Positions 10,793 through 23,300 of a DNA stretch of 64,000 nucleotides are shown here, one piece after another. The number at the start of each line of letters is the position of its first letter. The stretch's first letter is position 1. The notes under the pieces were generated by a model. The model was not told the origin of the DNA. It ran no database searches and saw only the letters and a list, made by a program, of their open reading frames with translations. The translations under genes were made by a program, and so were the position numbers. Source of the stretch: Brachionus manjavacas (lineage: Eukaryota > Rotifera > Eurotatoria > Ploima > Brachionidae); contig JAHQIY010000014.1 in assembly GCA_019054805.1 (NCBI GenBank), forward strand, positions 1,984,001 through 2,048,000, written 5' to 3'.

Positions 10793-12777
10793 TGGCTGAA
10801 AGCTTAAAGTAAAATTATTCCACTAAATTTTCATGTAGATGAAATATGTGAGTTGACATCCCTTTGATTCTTCAAAAGTTGCTTTCAAATCAGACTTAGC
10901 TTTTTTATTAATATCTTAATTAAATAATCATCATGGAAATTTTTTGGTGACCAGCAATGTTCACAAAATTGCCGTACGACCACTGATCACATTATTTCTA
11001 GCAAATTTAAAAAAAATAAAACTTACCAAATTTAAAATTGAAATCAATACTAAAGGCTAAAATTCAATTGAACTCAGGGATCAGGGGTAGTGGAAGTTTA
11101 ACAGTGATTGAATTTTTATCAACACTTTGAATTATGGGAAAGATACTGAAAAAAAACATAAATTTAAAGATCACTAGAAACACCATGCTTTTGAACTTTC
11201 ATAATTTAAAAATTTAAATATATTAAAATAAGAGGAGAGTGATCAGAGACCTTAGAAAGTTTATCTGGTTGCATTTTTTTGGTCTAATTTCTGTACGCCT
11301 TCGCCATTAGACGAATCAACCAACGATCTAATATGTAGATCATAATTTACATTCATTGTTATTGATTTTGTTCGAGAACATTTATTTGGCCCCTGCTAGT
11401 TTTATTTCAAAGTTCATGAACTTTGTGGCTTTCAAAGTGTATAAGTCTAATTTTAGATTTGAAAAGAGGCATTGATTTTATTTTTACATTAATCTGAAAA
11501 TGTTCAAGAAAAAGAACCTTACAATTTGAGAAATTAATAATTTATTTTTTAATATTTTAATGCAGCTCCTTCTCAATAAATTTTTTTCTTAATGTTTTGT
11601 TTAGAAATTTAAAAATTGATCTCAATTTTTGAACGATAGTACCAGAAAATTTTGCTTTGAAATATTATTTATTTTAAATATTAATCATAAATTTTTAATT
11701 AAAAAAAATATGATTTGACCGAAAGTCTAGAATAAAGAAAAGACAAGTTTTAATTATTCAAACAAAATAAACTTTTAAAAAATCAAAAATTAAAAATTTT
11801 AGAATATATGTTTTAAATTTTTTCTAAAAAAAAAAAAATTTCAATAAATTGTCTCATTTGCCAAATCTGACCAATATCTTATATAAGACATTTAATTAGT
11901 TGATAAACCATATCTTATACGGTCATTAGAAGATTTTACCCAAGTTCATTATATGATCCTATAAAAGGCTTAAAATTTCCTTGATCATTTTTAGCCTAGA
12001 AAATAATTTTTCTTTTCATTTTAAAAATAGCTCGCGAATTTTTTTTAAGGGCTTCAGATGATCTTATTTTTTGATTGAATCAAAATACGAGTTTTTTTAA
12101 AAAATTTTTACATTTACAATACATAAAAGTTATAAATATTTAAAAATTAAAGAAAAATTAAATTTTATTTTTAAAAATAATTTTCAAATCGGTCTTTTTT
12201 TCTTCTTTATTTATTTTTTCTTTTCATTAATTTTTATTATTTTTATAAAAAAATTTTTTTTGTTGTAATTTTTTAATTTTTACTTCTCCTTATAGAAGAT
12301 TAATTCATCAATAAAAAAATTTATTGTTAATTCAAATCTTCTTGATCAAAAGAAATTTAACTCAGGTTGAATGTCAACTTTTAGGAATTGAGTTAAAATC
12401 TAATTTTAATAACTTAAAAATAAGCAAATGTCTTCACAAAGAACTTACAATAAATCATTCAAAAGAGTATAAAAACATCTGATTAGAGAAAAAATCTCCT
12501 AAAAAATATTATCTCTTAAATATACAAAAAGCAGTCCTTTAGATTAATGGAATTGTCTCTATAAATTATTATTTTTATAACTAAAATTAATGAAAGTATA
12601 TTAATGAAAGAAAGTAAATTTTTTTTTAAATTTCTTATTGAAAGTTTATTGAAATTTTTAGAAAGAGAATTTGAAAAATTGAATATAAAAATGCAAATTA
12701 TCAAAATTTAAGAAAATTAAAGAATAATTATGAAAATTTAAGTAAATATATTAAGGAAATAGTTTTGTAATTTGTTT
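10793..12777. other. AT-rich intergenic DNA, no gene seen
   Basis: About 2 kb of AT-rich sequence with many A and T runs. ORFs such as 12516-12704 (-) are Asn/Ile/Leu-rich and appear random. No RNA gene was recognised. Confidence 0.4.
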
Positions 12778-12965
12778 TATTTTTTGTTTGGTCTGCCACG
12801 ACCTCTTTTTTTAGGTTCTGTATTTGTATTTGAAGCTATTTCAACTTGTTAAAATTTCTTAGCAATTAGTCCTGACTCTGTTTCTATTTCTTTTCTTTTT
12901 TTTGAAACTGTAGCAATTGTTGTAGGCAACATAGAACCTGGTGGTTGATGATCTGCCTTTCTAGC
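12778..12965 (-). pseudogene. Transposase C-terminal tail with AT-hook (MULE relic)
   Basis: On the minus strand this reads DHQPPGSMLPTTIATVSKKR and onward to an in-frame TAA, then, in the same frame, QVEIASNTNTEPKKRGRG followed by RPNKK and a stop. KRGRGRP is an AT-hook core (minor-groove DNA binding). A LINE 3' signature (12967-13014) abuts its 5' side, cutting it from upstream sequence. Because a MULE-type transposase fragment lies on the same strand at 13.9-14.2 kb, I infer this is the C-terminal tail of the same broken transposon. The AT-hook is seen; the link is inferred. Confidence 0.45.
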
Positions 12966-12966
12966 T

Positions 12967-13014
12967 TTATTATTTATTTGTTTTCTGTGCCGAGCTAGGG
13001 CTCCTTCAGAATAA
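12967..13014 (-). repeat. LINE 3'-end signature copy
   Basis: Minus-strand copy of the signature: TCTGAAGGAGCCCTAGCTCG then GCACAGAAAACAAATAAATA. It appears inserted within the decayed MULE transposon. Confidence 0.6.
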
Positions 13015-13149
13015 ATTAAAAAAATCAAAATCAAGTAAATTAGATAAAAAAATGAAAGAAGTTGTATTCATTAAAAGTTATAAATTAAAATATAGATAAG
13101 TATAAACTCATTAATCTAAGACATTAATTAAATAATTTAAGATACATTT

Positions 13150-13278
13150 GGTTTAATTTTTTGTGTTTGAATTACAAAATGTATCCAATGTTGATATAGC
13201 ATTAAAAAAGTGCGTTGTTTCAAATTGTTTTTTCAGTCTCAAATAAAAAAATAATTTTAAGTTAAAATTCCAAACATG
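13150..13278. repeat. Direct repeat copy A (about 125 bp)
   Basis: Shares a block of about 110-130 bp with 14262-14393, including GAATTACAAAATGTATCC, AAAAAAGTGCGTTGTTTC and TTTTTCAGTCTC, with only a few differences. The two copies are in the same orientation about 1.1 kb apart and bracket the MITE and the transposase fragment. Confidence 0.7.
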
Positions 13279-13430
13279 AAAAACTTTGTTTATTTTTTAT
13301 AAATTTTTACTTTAGATTTTTGATGATGATCCTTGAGATAATATTTGTAAAAACTATAAACTTTTTTATAAATTGTTTTTGTTAAATTGCGTCAAACCAA
13401 AATCTAAAAAGAAAAAAAAAAGTTTTTCAG

Positions 13431-13884
13431 GTCTAGTCGCTTAGGTAAACTATGGTTCACCTATTTGTAATTTTTTTATCTATTTTGAAAAAAGCTATTG
13501 TAATATTAAAAAATAAAATAGAAAAAAAATACATAAAAAATTGAAAACTGGCCTGATTAGATAAATTTTGCGAAATTGATGACTCTATGTTCTCCAAAGT
13601 CAAACACTTGAAGGGTGAAAAATTATTTTTAATTTTCTTTAATTATTATTATTTTAGGCTGAAAGGCAAAGATTTAAGTAGAGAGCGAACTTGTGTATTT
13701 GAGATTATTGTAAGGGTAATCAGTTTCGAGAATTAGGCATTCTATTAAATAGCTTTATTCAATTTGTTTAAAAAAAACTTGCAATAATAGTTCGTCTAAT
13801 TCTATTTTGAAATCGGGTGAACCAAACCTGAGAAAAGAATTTTTCGGATAATAAGTGAACTATGGTTTACCTAACCGACTAGAC
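13431..13884. mobile_element. MITE-like element with about 30-bp inverted ends
   Basis: The left end reads GTCTAGTCGCTTAGGTAAAC then TATGGTTCACC; the right end is the inverted complement with two changes (GTCTAGTCGGTTAGGTAAAC, then CATAGTTCAC). The 454-bp element has no ORF. Interior blocks (AAATTTTGCGAAATTGATGA, ATTAGGCATTCTATTAAAT) recur in inverted orientation at 14,580-14,885, so a second, degraded copy lies next door. Target duplications are unclear. Confidence 0.7.
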
Positions 13885-13894
13885 ACTGAGATTA

Positions 13895-14160
13895 CATTCA
13901 ATAAGAGTACTGGAGGTCCACGATTGACGCTCCAACTCCCAAAATCGCCCTAGTTGCGGCTTTATTATTTAAATAGATAAATAAAAAAGTTAAAAAATGA
14001 CTTTTAGTTTCTTCTTTTTTGTCCGGCAAAAAAGTGTAAACACATGGTAAATTTCCATTGTTTTTACAAACGTTTATAGTAAATATTTGTTTAAAAGTCA
14101 CTGGACTCACTTCGAATGTCCCATCAAAAACTCAAGTGGGCTCTGTATTCAATAAACACA
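13895..14160 (-). pseudogene. MULE-type transposase fragment
   Basis: Minus-strand reading: LLNTEPT, a TGA where the family has Trp, then VFDGTFEVSPVTFKQIF, TINVCKNNGNLPCVYTFLP and DKKEET. This matches the start of the MULE transposase catalytic domain (W-x-x-DGTF followed by P-x-x-F-x-Q-x-x-TI and PxVYxLLPxKxxxTY). The Asp of DGTF is the first catalytic acidic residue. The reading breaks off just before the MITE at 13,884, so the rest of the domain is missing here. The TGA in place of Trp and the lost remainder make it inactive. Confidence 0.65.
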
Positions 14161-14261
14161 TATTGTCTTTAGTCTCTAAGACTATAACGTAATTACTCGA
14201 CATTTGTGACATGACACTATAATAAATAATATCGAAAATTGCCCAAAATTTTAGTTTCGAT

Positions 14262-14393
14262 ATGATTTAATTTTTTATGGTTGAATTACAAAATGTATCC
14301 AATGTTGATATAACATTAAAAAAGTGCGTTGTTTCAAATTGTTTTTTCAGTCTCAAATAAAAAAATAATTTTAAGTTAATATTGCAAGCATTT
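14262..14393. repeat. Direct repeat copy B (about 125 bp)
   Basis: Second copy of the repeat described at 13150-13278, same orientation. It carries the same TGTATCCAATGTTGATATA and GTGCGTTGTTTCAAATTG blocks. Confidence 0.7.
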
Positions 14394-14579
14394 TCATATT
14401 TGAAATTAAACTCTTTGGTGAAATAGAATGAGTTAATAAAAAATATTGAAAATTCTTTTTTAATTTTTAAATAAATCATTTATTTATTTTTTCCCGAGCA
14501 AATGCTCATTCAGACTAGAAACATATGAAAAAACTAAAACTATAGTTAAATAATATAAAATTAAATAAACAAAAAGATT

Positions 14580-14900
14580 TTTAGATTATGCGAACAAATT
14601 GAATAAAGCTCAAAATTTAATAGAATGCCTTATTCTCGAAACTGACATAAAAATTAGTTAATAGTTTTTTAGGTTTTTTTTTGGAGGAGCTTTAGAAATA
14701 GCATTTGCTATGATCTGGTTGACTTGGAATTACTCTTTCCATAATCCCAAATATCTAAATGCGCTCTCTTCTTTACCTTTCAGCATAAATAATAAAAATT
14801 AAAGAAAATTAAAACAAATTGTTCACCCTTTAATAGTTTGACTTTGGGGAACATAGATTCAATTATTTCGCAAAATTTTCCTACTCCGCGCAACTTTAAA
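14580..14900. mobile_element. Degraded second copy of the 13.4-kb MITE, inverted
   Basis: Inverted matches to 13,540-13,800: ACAAATTGAATAAAGC, TTTAATAGAATGCCTTATTC, CCTTTCAGC, then AATTGTTCACCC and GGGGAACATAGA. The terminal inverted repeats of this copy are not clearly recognisable, and it has about 70 bp of sequence not found in the first copy. Confidence 0.55.
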
Positions 14901-15140
14901 TTTTTTATGTAATTATCTTTTCTATCTTATTTTTTATCATTACATTAACTTTTTTGGTGCTTTTTAACAAATACTCAATTTTCATTACAAAAAATGAAAA
15001 TCTATCTACATTTGGATAATGTTTGAAAAAAATTTAAAAAAGCTGGGTACTAAACTTGGCTGAGAAACTAAAATTCTTACTTAGGAATATCAATAAATGA
15101 AACCATTAATCTTTCAATTTATCAATCTTTTTGTATTTTA

Positions 15141-15180
15141 ATTTATTTATTATTTATTTGTTTTCTGTATCGAGCTATAG
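15141..15180 (-). repeat. LINE 3'-end signature copy
   Basis: Minus-strand CTATAGCTCGATACAGAAAA followed by CAAATAAATAATAAATAAA. Truncated at the GGAGC side, where a short inverted repeat (GATTTCCATTTATA / TATGAATGGAAATC, 15180-15212) begins. Confidence 0.5.
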
Positions 15181-15589
15181 ATTTCCATTTATATTTATGA
15201 ATGGAAATCTTTTGATTTTAAATTATCCTTCAAATACCCAGTTAATTAACCGGTGTGATTTCCATTTAAAACTTATCTTGTCCTAAGCTACTACTATTGT
15301 CAGAATACTTATGAAGTTACAATCTTACAATTTTTGTCCAAGCATTAAAAGTGAATGGGTGAGAAGATTATCTTCTTATCTAAGGTTGCCATTTAAGTTC
15401 CCTATCAAAAATCTTTTCTCAATTTTTTATCCATTTAATAAGAACTGGTCTTGGGACTCTGAGATTTCTACATGCTTTGCTTTTATTGTTTGTTTGATCG
15501 TAATGCTGTAGTGCGGCTCTTTTGAAACCGATTTTTTAGGAGCGTCTATTTTCTGATTTTCTGATTCTATATTTTTCGCTTGAAAAATT

Positions 15590-15886
15590 TTAAAAATTAC
15601 CTTCAGATTCGAGCGCATCCTCTTCATTATCATAATATTCAATTACAATGGAATTATACATTTTCTCATCAAAAATCTCTAGGTGACACTCTTCAACCTC
15701 AACTTCATCATTCAATGTTATTGTAGACTCACTATCACTATAATCTAAAATATTAACCAAGGGCTTATTGATCAACGAACTTGATTAAAACATATCAGGT
15801 TGAATGTTTTCAATATTTTCAACATTTTTTGGTTTTTTAGTTTTGGAATTTAACTCAGCTCTAGGAATAATCGATTGATTCAAAGA
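15590..15886 (-). pseudogene. Broken acidic ORF, possibly transposon-derived
   Basis: One minus-strand frame reads LNQSIIPRAELNSKTKK and onward to a TAA, then continues SSSLINKPLVNILDYSDSE into a strongly acidic stretch (DEVEVEECHLEIFDE, YYDNEEDALESEG). One in-frame stop interrupts it. A following short frame at 15,427-15,570 (KKSVSKEPHYSITIKQTIK) could be its continuation after a frameshift. It lies on the same strand as, and upstream of, the MULE transposase fragment, so it may be the N-terminal part of that element. I do not recognise the family. Confidence 0.35.
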
Positions 15887-15899
15887 ACTCTTGGAGACA

Positions 15900-18800
15900 T
15901 AAAACAATTTTTTTAATTATCATCTTTTAAATTTAAAAATCTGTTTCTCAAAAATAATTTTTTGATTTATTATTTTTTAATTTATATTTTTTTATTCAAA
16001 ATTTAATAAATTTTTAAAATCAAATCTCTAAGATTTTTTTGTCATTTTTCAATTAACATTCATTCTGTCAACTTTTTCTATAAAAAATTATTCTATGAAA
16101 TGTTTCGACAAAATTTACCTCTAAATTAATAAAAGATAATCAATTTTTAATATACGATCATCTAATAATAAAAATATTAACTATTTATATATCTTATTAT
16201 CAAAATAAAAAAAATATACCCTTTTTATTTATTTTTTATTATAAATCAAACGGACGCCTTAAAGGCGATGTAAAAAAAATTTTTTAAATAAGAGTAAAAT
16301 AATTAAGTTTAAGGCAAGAGGAGAGCAACTTCTAATTATTTAAATTTTAAATGTTAATATTTTTAACTTTCTGTTAATTTCGATATACATCCTATTATTA
16401 AAAAATTAGAAAAATCATATAAAAAATTGTTTTCAATTTTTTTAGATGGAATTTTATTATAATTTTTTTGAGGTATTAAATTTTTACTAGCCATTTAGAA
16501 ATCAAAACTTAATTTATAATTAAAAAAAACTGAAAAATCTTTGAAAATTTTAAAATCTTTAAATTTTAAAATTTAAAATCTCTTGTATTTAACTCTATTT
16601 GTAAATAGTTAATTTTAATTAACTCTAAAATTTGTGATTTTTAAAAAAAATTATAAGTTTTTTAAACATCACCAAATCTGGCGCAATTTATGAAATAAAT
16701 TGAATTCAACTAATTTTTTTCAGGACTATTTTTGTGTCACATTTAAGTTTTTAAATAATGAATTTGCGTTTTAATTTATAAAATAAACTGACAAATATTA
16801 TAAGATAATTTTCTAAATTTCAAATTACCATTGAGAATTTAATATTTGCCAAAATGGATAATACATCGGCTGAAGGTATCGGTTATTTTACTAAAAATTT
16901 TTTACCCGAAATGTAAATGAAAATGAATAGAAAAATTAAGATTTAAGATCTTTCGAGAAAAGACTTACTGAAGTTGTAGCTCATCTTCAACCATCGATGT
17001 GGCGATATAGAAGTAACCAGTTATATGTCTTTTAATCAATGCTATTAAATATTTCAAATAGTTCTGTTGGTATTTTTGATTTTTCTGTCAATTTTTGGTG
17101 CATGGTCATGGCTCTCCGACCCTCATACAGCTAAAGTAATTTAGTATTCAAAACATTTTTTCAAATAACTAGAAATTTAACAAATTAGTTGTCCATTTAT
17201 GAATCACTACTTGACCATTTGCTCTTTACAGTTAGCTTCTCAACATTGATAATCTTGTTTTTTTTCGGAATTCATAAAAAAATAGTTTCCTCTTCAGTGT
17301 AAACTTTTTAAATCAATTAATTTATTTTATTAATAACATTGAGAATGAAGAATAACAGCTCGATGCAGAACAGTTTTGAATGAATATAACATGTGTTGTG
17401 ATGATGTATAATTTATATTAATTTTTTTGTTTAGAATTTTTATATTTATATTTTTAGAATGGTAGACTTATATTAAAACCAAGACGTTCTTAGTATCAAT
17501 AATAGCATAGCAATGTAAATTTGGTCTAATTAGAGAAAAAAATAAATTAACTTGAAATATTTGAATAATAAAATTTTATTAAAAAAAGGGACTTGAGAAA
17601 ATTTTTTACATCAAAAAATTTAAATAATTCTTTTCATTTTTTTTAGATAGAAATTAAAAAAAAAACAAATTAGAGTTTTTATTTTGAATTTACAGTGCTG
17701 ATTTTGGAAATTGGTTTTAGCAATATTTCAAATTTATAATGTTGCCTCTACTTCACCTATTCCGCCACAAATCTTAAAAAAATTTGTAAAAATTAAACAA
17801 AATTATTGACGTTGACAAAAAGTTGACGGTTAGAATAAACTGATACTGTAGGTGACAGAGACAAGCTTGGCTGTATCGTTCAAATTAATTTTTTTTTCAA
17901 TAACTCAACTGTTAGAAAGATCTAATCAAAAATTTTTAAAAAAACCTAACTTTTTTCAAATTATATTTTTTTGAAAATTCTAAAAAAAAAGGTTATTTTT
18001 TGCAATTTTTTTATTAAAAATTAAATTTTATCAAAACAATTTAATTCTCAGAGAACTAAATATTACCAGATTTTTAAATGTTGTTTATTTTTATTATTAC
18101 TATGTTATTGGTTTTACAAAAGATCTATATATCTTTATATTTTGAACTTCATTATATAATGTAAATTTCAAATCAAAATTTTTTATTTTTTGAAATGATT
18201 TTTAAAAAATAAATGACTAAATTCTACTAAACATTATTTTTTTAATCTTTATTTTAAAAGAAAAATATAAGAATTTTTATCTAAATTAGAATTTAAATTT
18301 AAATCAGTATTTTGAATTTGGAATAAATTTTTAATTTTGTTTTGCTGTAATATAATTTAATTAATATTAAAGATAAACATTTTTTAAAATAAACATTTTT
18401 TTTTAAATTCAAATATTAAACATTAAATGTTTAATTAAAAAATTATAAAAGCTTATTTCATCAGTTTTATTTAGATTTTGATTTATCAAGTTTTGATCGT
18501 GTGATCATGAATATTATCTATACTTATCCTAAAGGAAACTTTAGGATAAGTATAGTTTAATTATTTTTTAAACTAAAGTAGAAATGTTAATTACAAATCA
18601 ATATATAAATCTTAAAGAGAAACAAATTGTTATTTTTATTATAATTCCTAATGATTTTTAAAACGAGTATCTATTAACTATTTTTAGCATTTTTGTGAAA
18701 AAAAAAGGTATTAGAGTAGAATTGAACGATTTCGTTTAAGGAAATTAAAATATTGAATCTAATGTATATTTATAAACAAAATTCTAATAAATTATTATCA

Positions 18801-19752
18801 CATCCATTAGTAAAAATTTTAATATAATTTTTTGAATACTTTTAAATTCAAGTCAATTAGTACTTATTTGAAATTTTGCTACCAATTTTCATGATTTATT
18901 CGTTTTAAAAATTAAATAAAAATACGCTTTTTCAAAAAACACTGTCTTTTCGAAATTTTTTATTCAAATTAAAGCATTTGTAATTCTTATTGACAATTTT
19001 GGGAGCCAATTTCACCAATTTTTTATCTCTTCTGTATTTTGATAGAATAAAATTGAGACTATGTTTAAATTAAAAATGGCTAAAAATCAAAGTTAAATTC
19101 GGACATGATTTGGCTTTAAAAAATTTTAGCTAGGTTCCATTGAAAACAAAAAATTTTAGAAAAATAAATAATAAAAAACATGCTTCTTATCTAAAATGAA
19201 TTTAATTTTAATTTACAAAAAAAAAGAGTCAAATTTTTATTCAACTTTGAAAATAACCTATTTGACTTTGTAAAGACTTAGGTGGTAAATCAATTAATAA
19301 AAGTTATTTTTTATTGAATGGAAAAATCAAATTCAGAAATATTTATTTCTGAAGGAGCATTACCTCGGTACAGATTTACAAATAAAAAATAAAATAAATA
19401 AATAAATTTAGTAAACTTATTAATTATGTTGAAAATAAAAATAATTTTCTTTAAATAAAGACTGAAAATTTAAGATAATTGACAAAACTACGCAAAATAA
19501 TTTATCTTTAAATCTATGATTTTGAACAAATTAAACGAAAATTTAAAAAAAAAAAAATTCTAATTAAAATCAATAAAACCCAATTTAAAAGCGTCATACA
19601 TTCTCTTATGAAGAAATATATAATTTTTCTAAATATTAAATTTAATTGAAAGAGAATTTCGAAAAATAATTTTATTAAAAACATTGATTTGATCAAAAAT
19701 ATATTCATTGATTTTATACAAAGGCTAAACGAAAATTTAAAATTTGAACAAT
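15900..19752. other. AT-rich intergenic DNA with a hairpin and a LINE stub
   Basis: No supportable gene. Around 16,950-17,030 the plus strand reads LTEVVAHLQPSMWRYR in one frame, which weakly resembles a transposase end but is too short to call. A perfect hairpin lies at 18518-18555. A LINE 3' signature on the plus strand at 19347-19400 (TCTGAAGGAGCATTACCTCG, then GTACAGATTTACAAATAAA) marks another truncated insertion. The ORF at 19514-19708 (-) is Ile/Phe/Leu-rich and looks random. Confidence 0.4.
18518..18555. repeat. Perfect 17-bp hairpin with GAAA loop
   Basis: Arms CTATACTTATCCTAAAG and CTTTAGGATAAGTATAG around GAAA. Perfect pairing, in a gene-free region. No T-run or flanking gene that would make it a terminator. 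Could be the core of a small inverted-repeat element. Confidence 0.7.
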
Positions 19753-20369
19753 TTAAACATCCGAATGGCTTCTTTTAAAACTATCAATTATTTTAGAAAG
19801 CCATTTTTTGGTAAATTTTGAATCATATTGTTGAAGATCTTCCTCAGATTCATTTTCTGTTTCATCTTCGAAAATAGTACTCCTTTGGAGAGAATTATTG
19901 CGTTTTACTTTTGGAAATATTTTTTCACAGCCCTCAGTGCCAAGATCAAGACTAAATTGCCTTTGGCCAAATTTTTTCCTTCTGCTAATGCTACTCTCAA
20001 CTTTTGGACTTAATCCTGATTGTGTCACTAACATTTTCTTATTCTCATTCAGAGATGAATCATAAGACAGCGAATATTTCCGATTGTTTTTATTTTTATC
20101 CCAGATGTGCTCAGATAACTTCAAATGCTTGTCTTGGTCCAAGTTCTGCTTCATATTTTGAACCAAATTTTCGAATTTCTCCAAATTTTTTTCATATCCT
20201 TTGTCCATAGACTGAAATTTGTGCTTGTGAAAATCACTTAAATGCTTTGTCTCGCTTCCAATTGACAAGCTTCTCTGTCTCTGGAATGAAACATCAGGCT
20301 TGACATCGCCATGTGTTTCCATGTCATATTTATGAGATTCAATGGCATACAGACCATAAATGAACATTT
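19753..20369 (-). CDS. Unidentified Ser/Lys-rich protein or 3'-terminal exon, ends in SDV
   Basis: Open frame of 204 codons from ATG at 20365-20367 to a stop at 19753. Immediately upstream is TTTTTGATTTAG, a good splice acceptor, so this may be the last exon of a larger gene whose earlier exons I cannot place, or the first coding exon after a leader. Visible features: five basophilic phosphosite-like motifs (RQRSLS, RKYSLS, RQFSLD, KRNNSL, KRSHSD), an acidic patch (EDETENESEED), and a C-terminal HSDV that fits a class I PDZ ligand (S/T-x-V). No membrane segment or known domain is seen. Codon use and the higher GC than its surroundings support real coding sequence. A C-terminal cytoplasmic tail of a channel or scaffold partner is one possibility, but that is inference. 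Confidence 0.55.
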
Positions 20370-23300
20370 CTAAATCAAAAAGTTAAAACTATAAAAGAAT
20401 ATTTCTTTGAAATAAGGAAATTTGTTTCATTAAATTTTGTGAAGTCTAAGAGGTTGTTGTTGGCGATTTTTGTGTTTTGATTAGATTTTCAACATAGCTG
20501 AGATAATTTTTTTTTCATTTAAGTCCCGCTATTTATTAATCATAACAATAAAAATTTTTCCTAGCTTATTTTTTCATCAAATGATGGATCGATTTCAATG
20601 AAACAATTCTTAGTATTTATAATATTTCACCAGATTAATCATAAATTTTAGCTCGACAAAAATAAATGTGTCTATTTTTCATTATTAATATCTTGGAGGA
20701 AATAATTTTCATAAAGCACCTTCAGGCCTGGATTCTGTTCTAATTCGCACAGGAATCTCAGTTTACCAGGATATTCTTTAATTATTAGATCATTTTATTT
20801 GCTTAATTAAAAATGAAAGTGCTTATTTGAAATTCAACACGTTGAGATCCTTAAATCTAATATTAGATTGAAAAATGTCTTTTTAAATAAATTTTGAAAT
20901 AAATTGAAAAAGTGATGATTTAAAGAACAAAGAAAATAAATTGAAAATGATTTTTAAATATTTTTTTATAAAAATACACAAAAAATTTGAAAGTTTGTTC
21001 TGTGAAAAAATCTTTAATTATAGAAAAATAGCTGACGTTGTTTCTCGGAAATTTAGAATTAAGCACGGCTGAATTTTCGTGAAAAATTACCAATCTTGCT
21101 TATTTTCAAAAAAATTTGAATTAATAATCATTTACCACAAAAATACTAGATATTTCCAAATTGCAGGGAAAAAAAGTTCTTTTGGTTTATCAAAATTTTT
21201 TCATAATGTCAAAATATCTCTCTTGAGATATCGCTACAGAATTAATAACAAGCAAATTTTGAATTTTAAACTGTGAGCGGAATAATAGTATTAGATTTAA
21301 TTAAATTCCGGTGAGAACAAAAATATTTTGATTTTTAAGTGTTTGATTGAACTCATTGAGCGAATATTTAACTTAATTTTTCAAAAGCATAATTTGACAT
21401 TAATCAAAAGTTGTTTAATTTTTTAATAAAGCTTAAAATTTTCATCAATTTCTCAAATGGCATGGGATTTTAGTTAATATTTGGATTACTTAATTTTAAA
21501 TGAAAATATGTCTGATAACTTGTATTCAAGGTTTTTATCGATTTTTCAAATCTTTAATAGCATTTTTCAATCATTATTTACACGGCATCCTTTACTAATT
21601 ACATTGAAGAAGACTCATAAAAAAATTGCTTAAAAAATCAATTAAAATTTTCATTTGTCATACACAAAACTAATCACTTCATATATATCATTTAAAAATT
21701 AAATTTCAACGTTAGATAATAAAATGATTCATTTATTAGCTAAAATTTTTCTATGATAATTTAGGTGACATTGTTCTTCAATTAGACAAACCACAGTTTT
21801 AATCTTGTTTAATTTTTTAATGTTAAGTCTAAGTGCACTGGAACGCATTATTGAGAATGCTATATGCAAATTTAGACCTCTTCAGTATTTTAGATTTTGA
21901 TTGAATTAGACTGTCTTGATTTTGAGACAAAAAAAATAAATAAAAGTAAAAAGTTTAGTAAAATATTTAGTATGTCTTATTAAGCTTTTAATTTAGTGTC
22001 AAGTAGGAAGTATGAAAATAAAATTTACAAATTACTTAGAATTCTCAGCTTTCATGATAAATAATTAATTTCAATTTCAGTTTTTCTTAAATAAATTCTA
22101 ACAATTTTAAAAATATCTCTCTTTGAATAAAAATCATTTAAATAGCTAAATAGTGAACCTTTTATTGAAAAAAAATTATCATCTAAATAAAATGAGATTA
22201 ATTGTTATTGTTATTTTAAAATAACATAATACCAATTTTGCTTGTAGAAAATGTCTAAATTCGAATTTTTTTTTATGAAATTTATTAAAAAACAATATAA
22301 TGTTATCATTTACGTCTATTTTATTTATCCAAATCGTTTCATAGTCTGTATTATGGGCAGATGAGTGATAGTATTTTTAGTAAATTTTTAATCAAAAAAT
22401 AAAAAATTGCAAATTTTAATAAACAAAAAAATTAGAACATTTTCTTTTTTAATACGCCTAGACCGGATCTGAATCGTAAATAAATATTTTTTTCTATCCA
22501 TCCTAAAGGGATAAAATGCCCTAAATTTACCGTGTCTATAAAATATTTGCACAAATCTCGTGATAATTTGTGTTTTTTTCTATTTTATTTTGATTGATAT
22601 GTTTAGCCTATTCCAGGGTTAGCTGGCACGTTTAACTTAATGTAAATCTTAATAAACAGTTAGGGCATTTATCATCAGGAACTTAATTGATTTTAAAATA
22701 TTAGCATTTTTGACATGCTTAAATAGCTAATAGTTACACTTAGCTAGGATTTTAATTTAAAAAAATCTGATTATGAAAATTTGAAAAGTATTCCTAATTC
22801 TTTGGATTAGTAAGATTATACTTAATATTGATTGTTTAGTTAATATTTAAAATTTAAAGAGATTTCTAAAATCTCAATTCATGAACTATATCTTGTTTTA
22901 ATATTTTAATTAAAAAAGCAAAAAAAAATTTTTTCATCAATCTGCATTTTTAAACACTTCGAATACAAATTTTGGAATTTGCTCCTTTTTCAAGAAAAAG
23001 GAAATAGGTTTTATTTAGAAAAAAAACATAATTAGTTTACACAAAAATTTTTTAAAAAGAAACATTTATTACATGATCATTTTATTAACAGTTATCTTGA
23101 ATTTGTTGGAAAAAAAAATTTGTTTAAATAAAATATCTATGCAAACAAAATACTAATCAGCAAATAGTGTTCTTACATAAACCCTTGAAATGAGATTTAT
23201 GCAATTAAATACAAATACCACTGTTTAATCAACGCTTCAACATCTGGGCCTTGTTTTCTTGTAGCTTGTTTCAGTAGTTTTCTTTAATAATTAATTTGGG

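Noticed and set aside
16858-17030. Possible small gene or transposase piece
   Set aside because: Only a short weak match in one frame with stops around it; cannot be supported.
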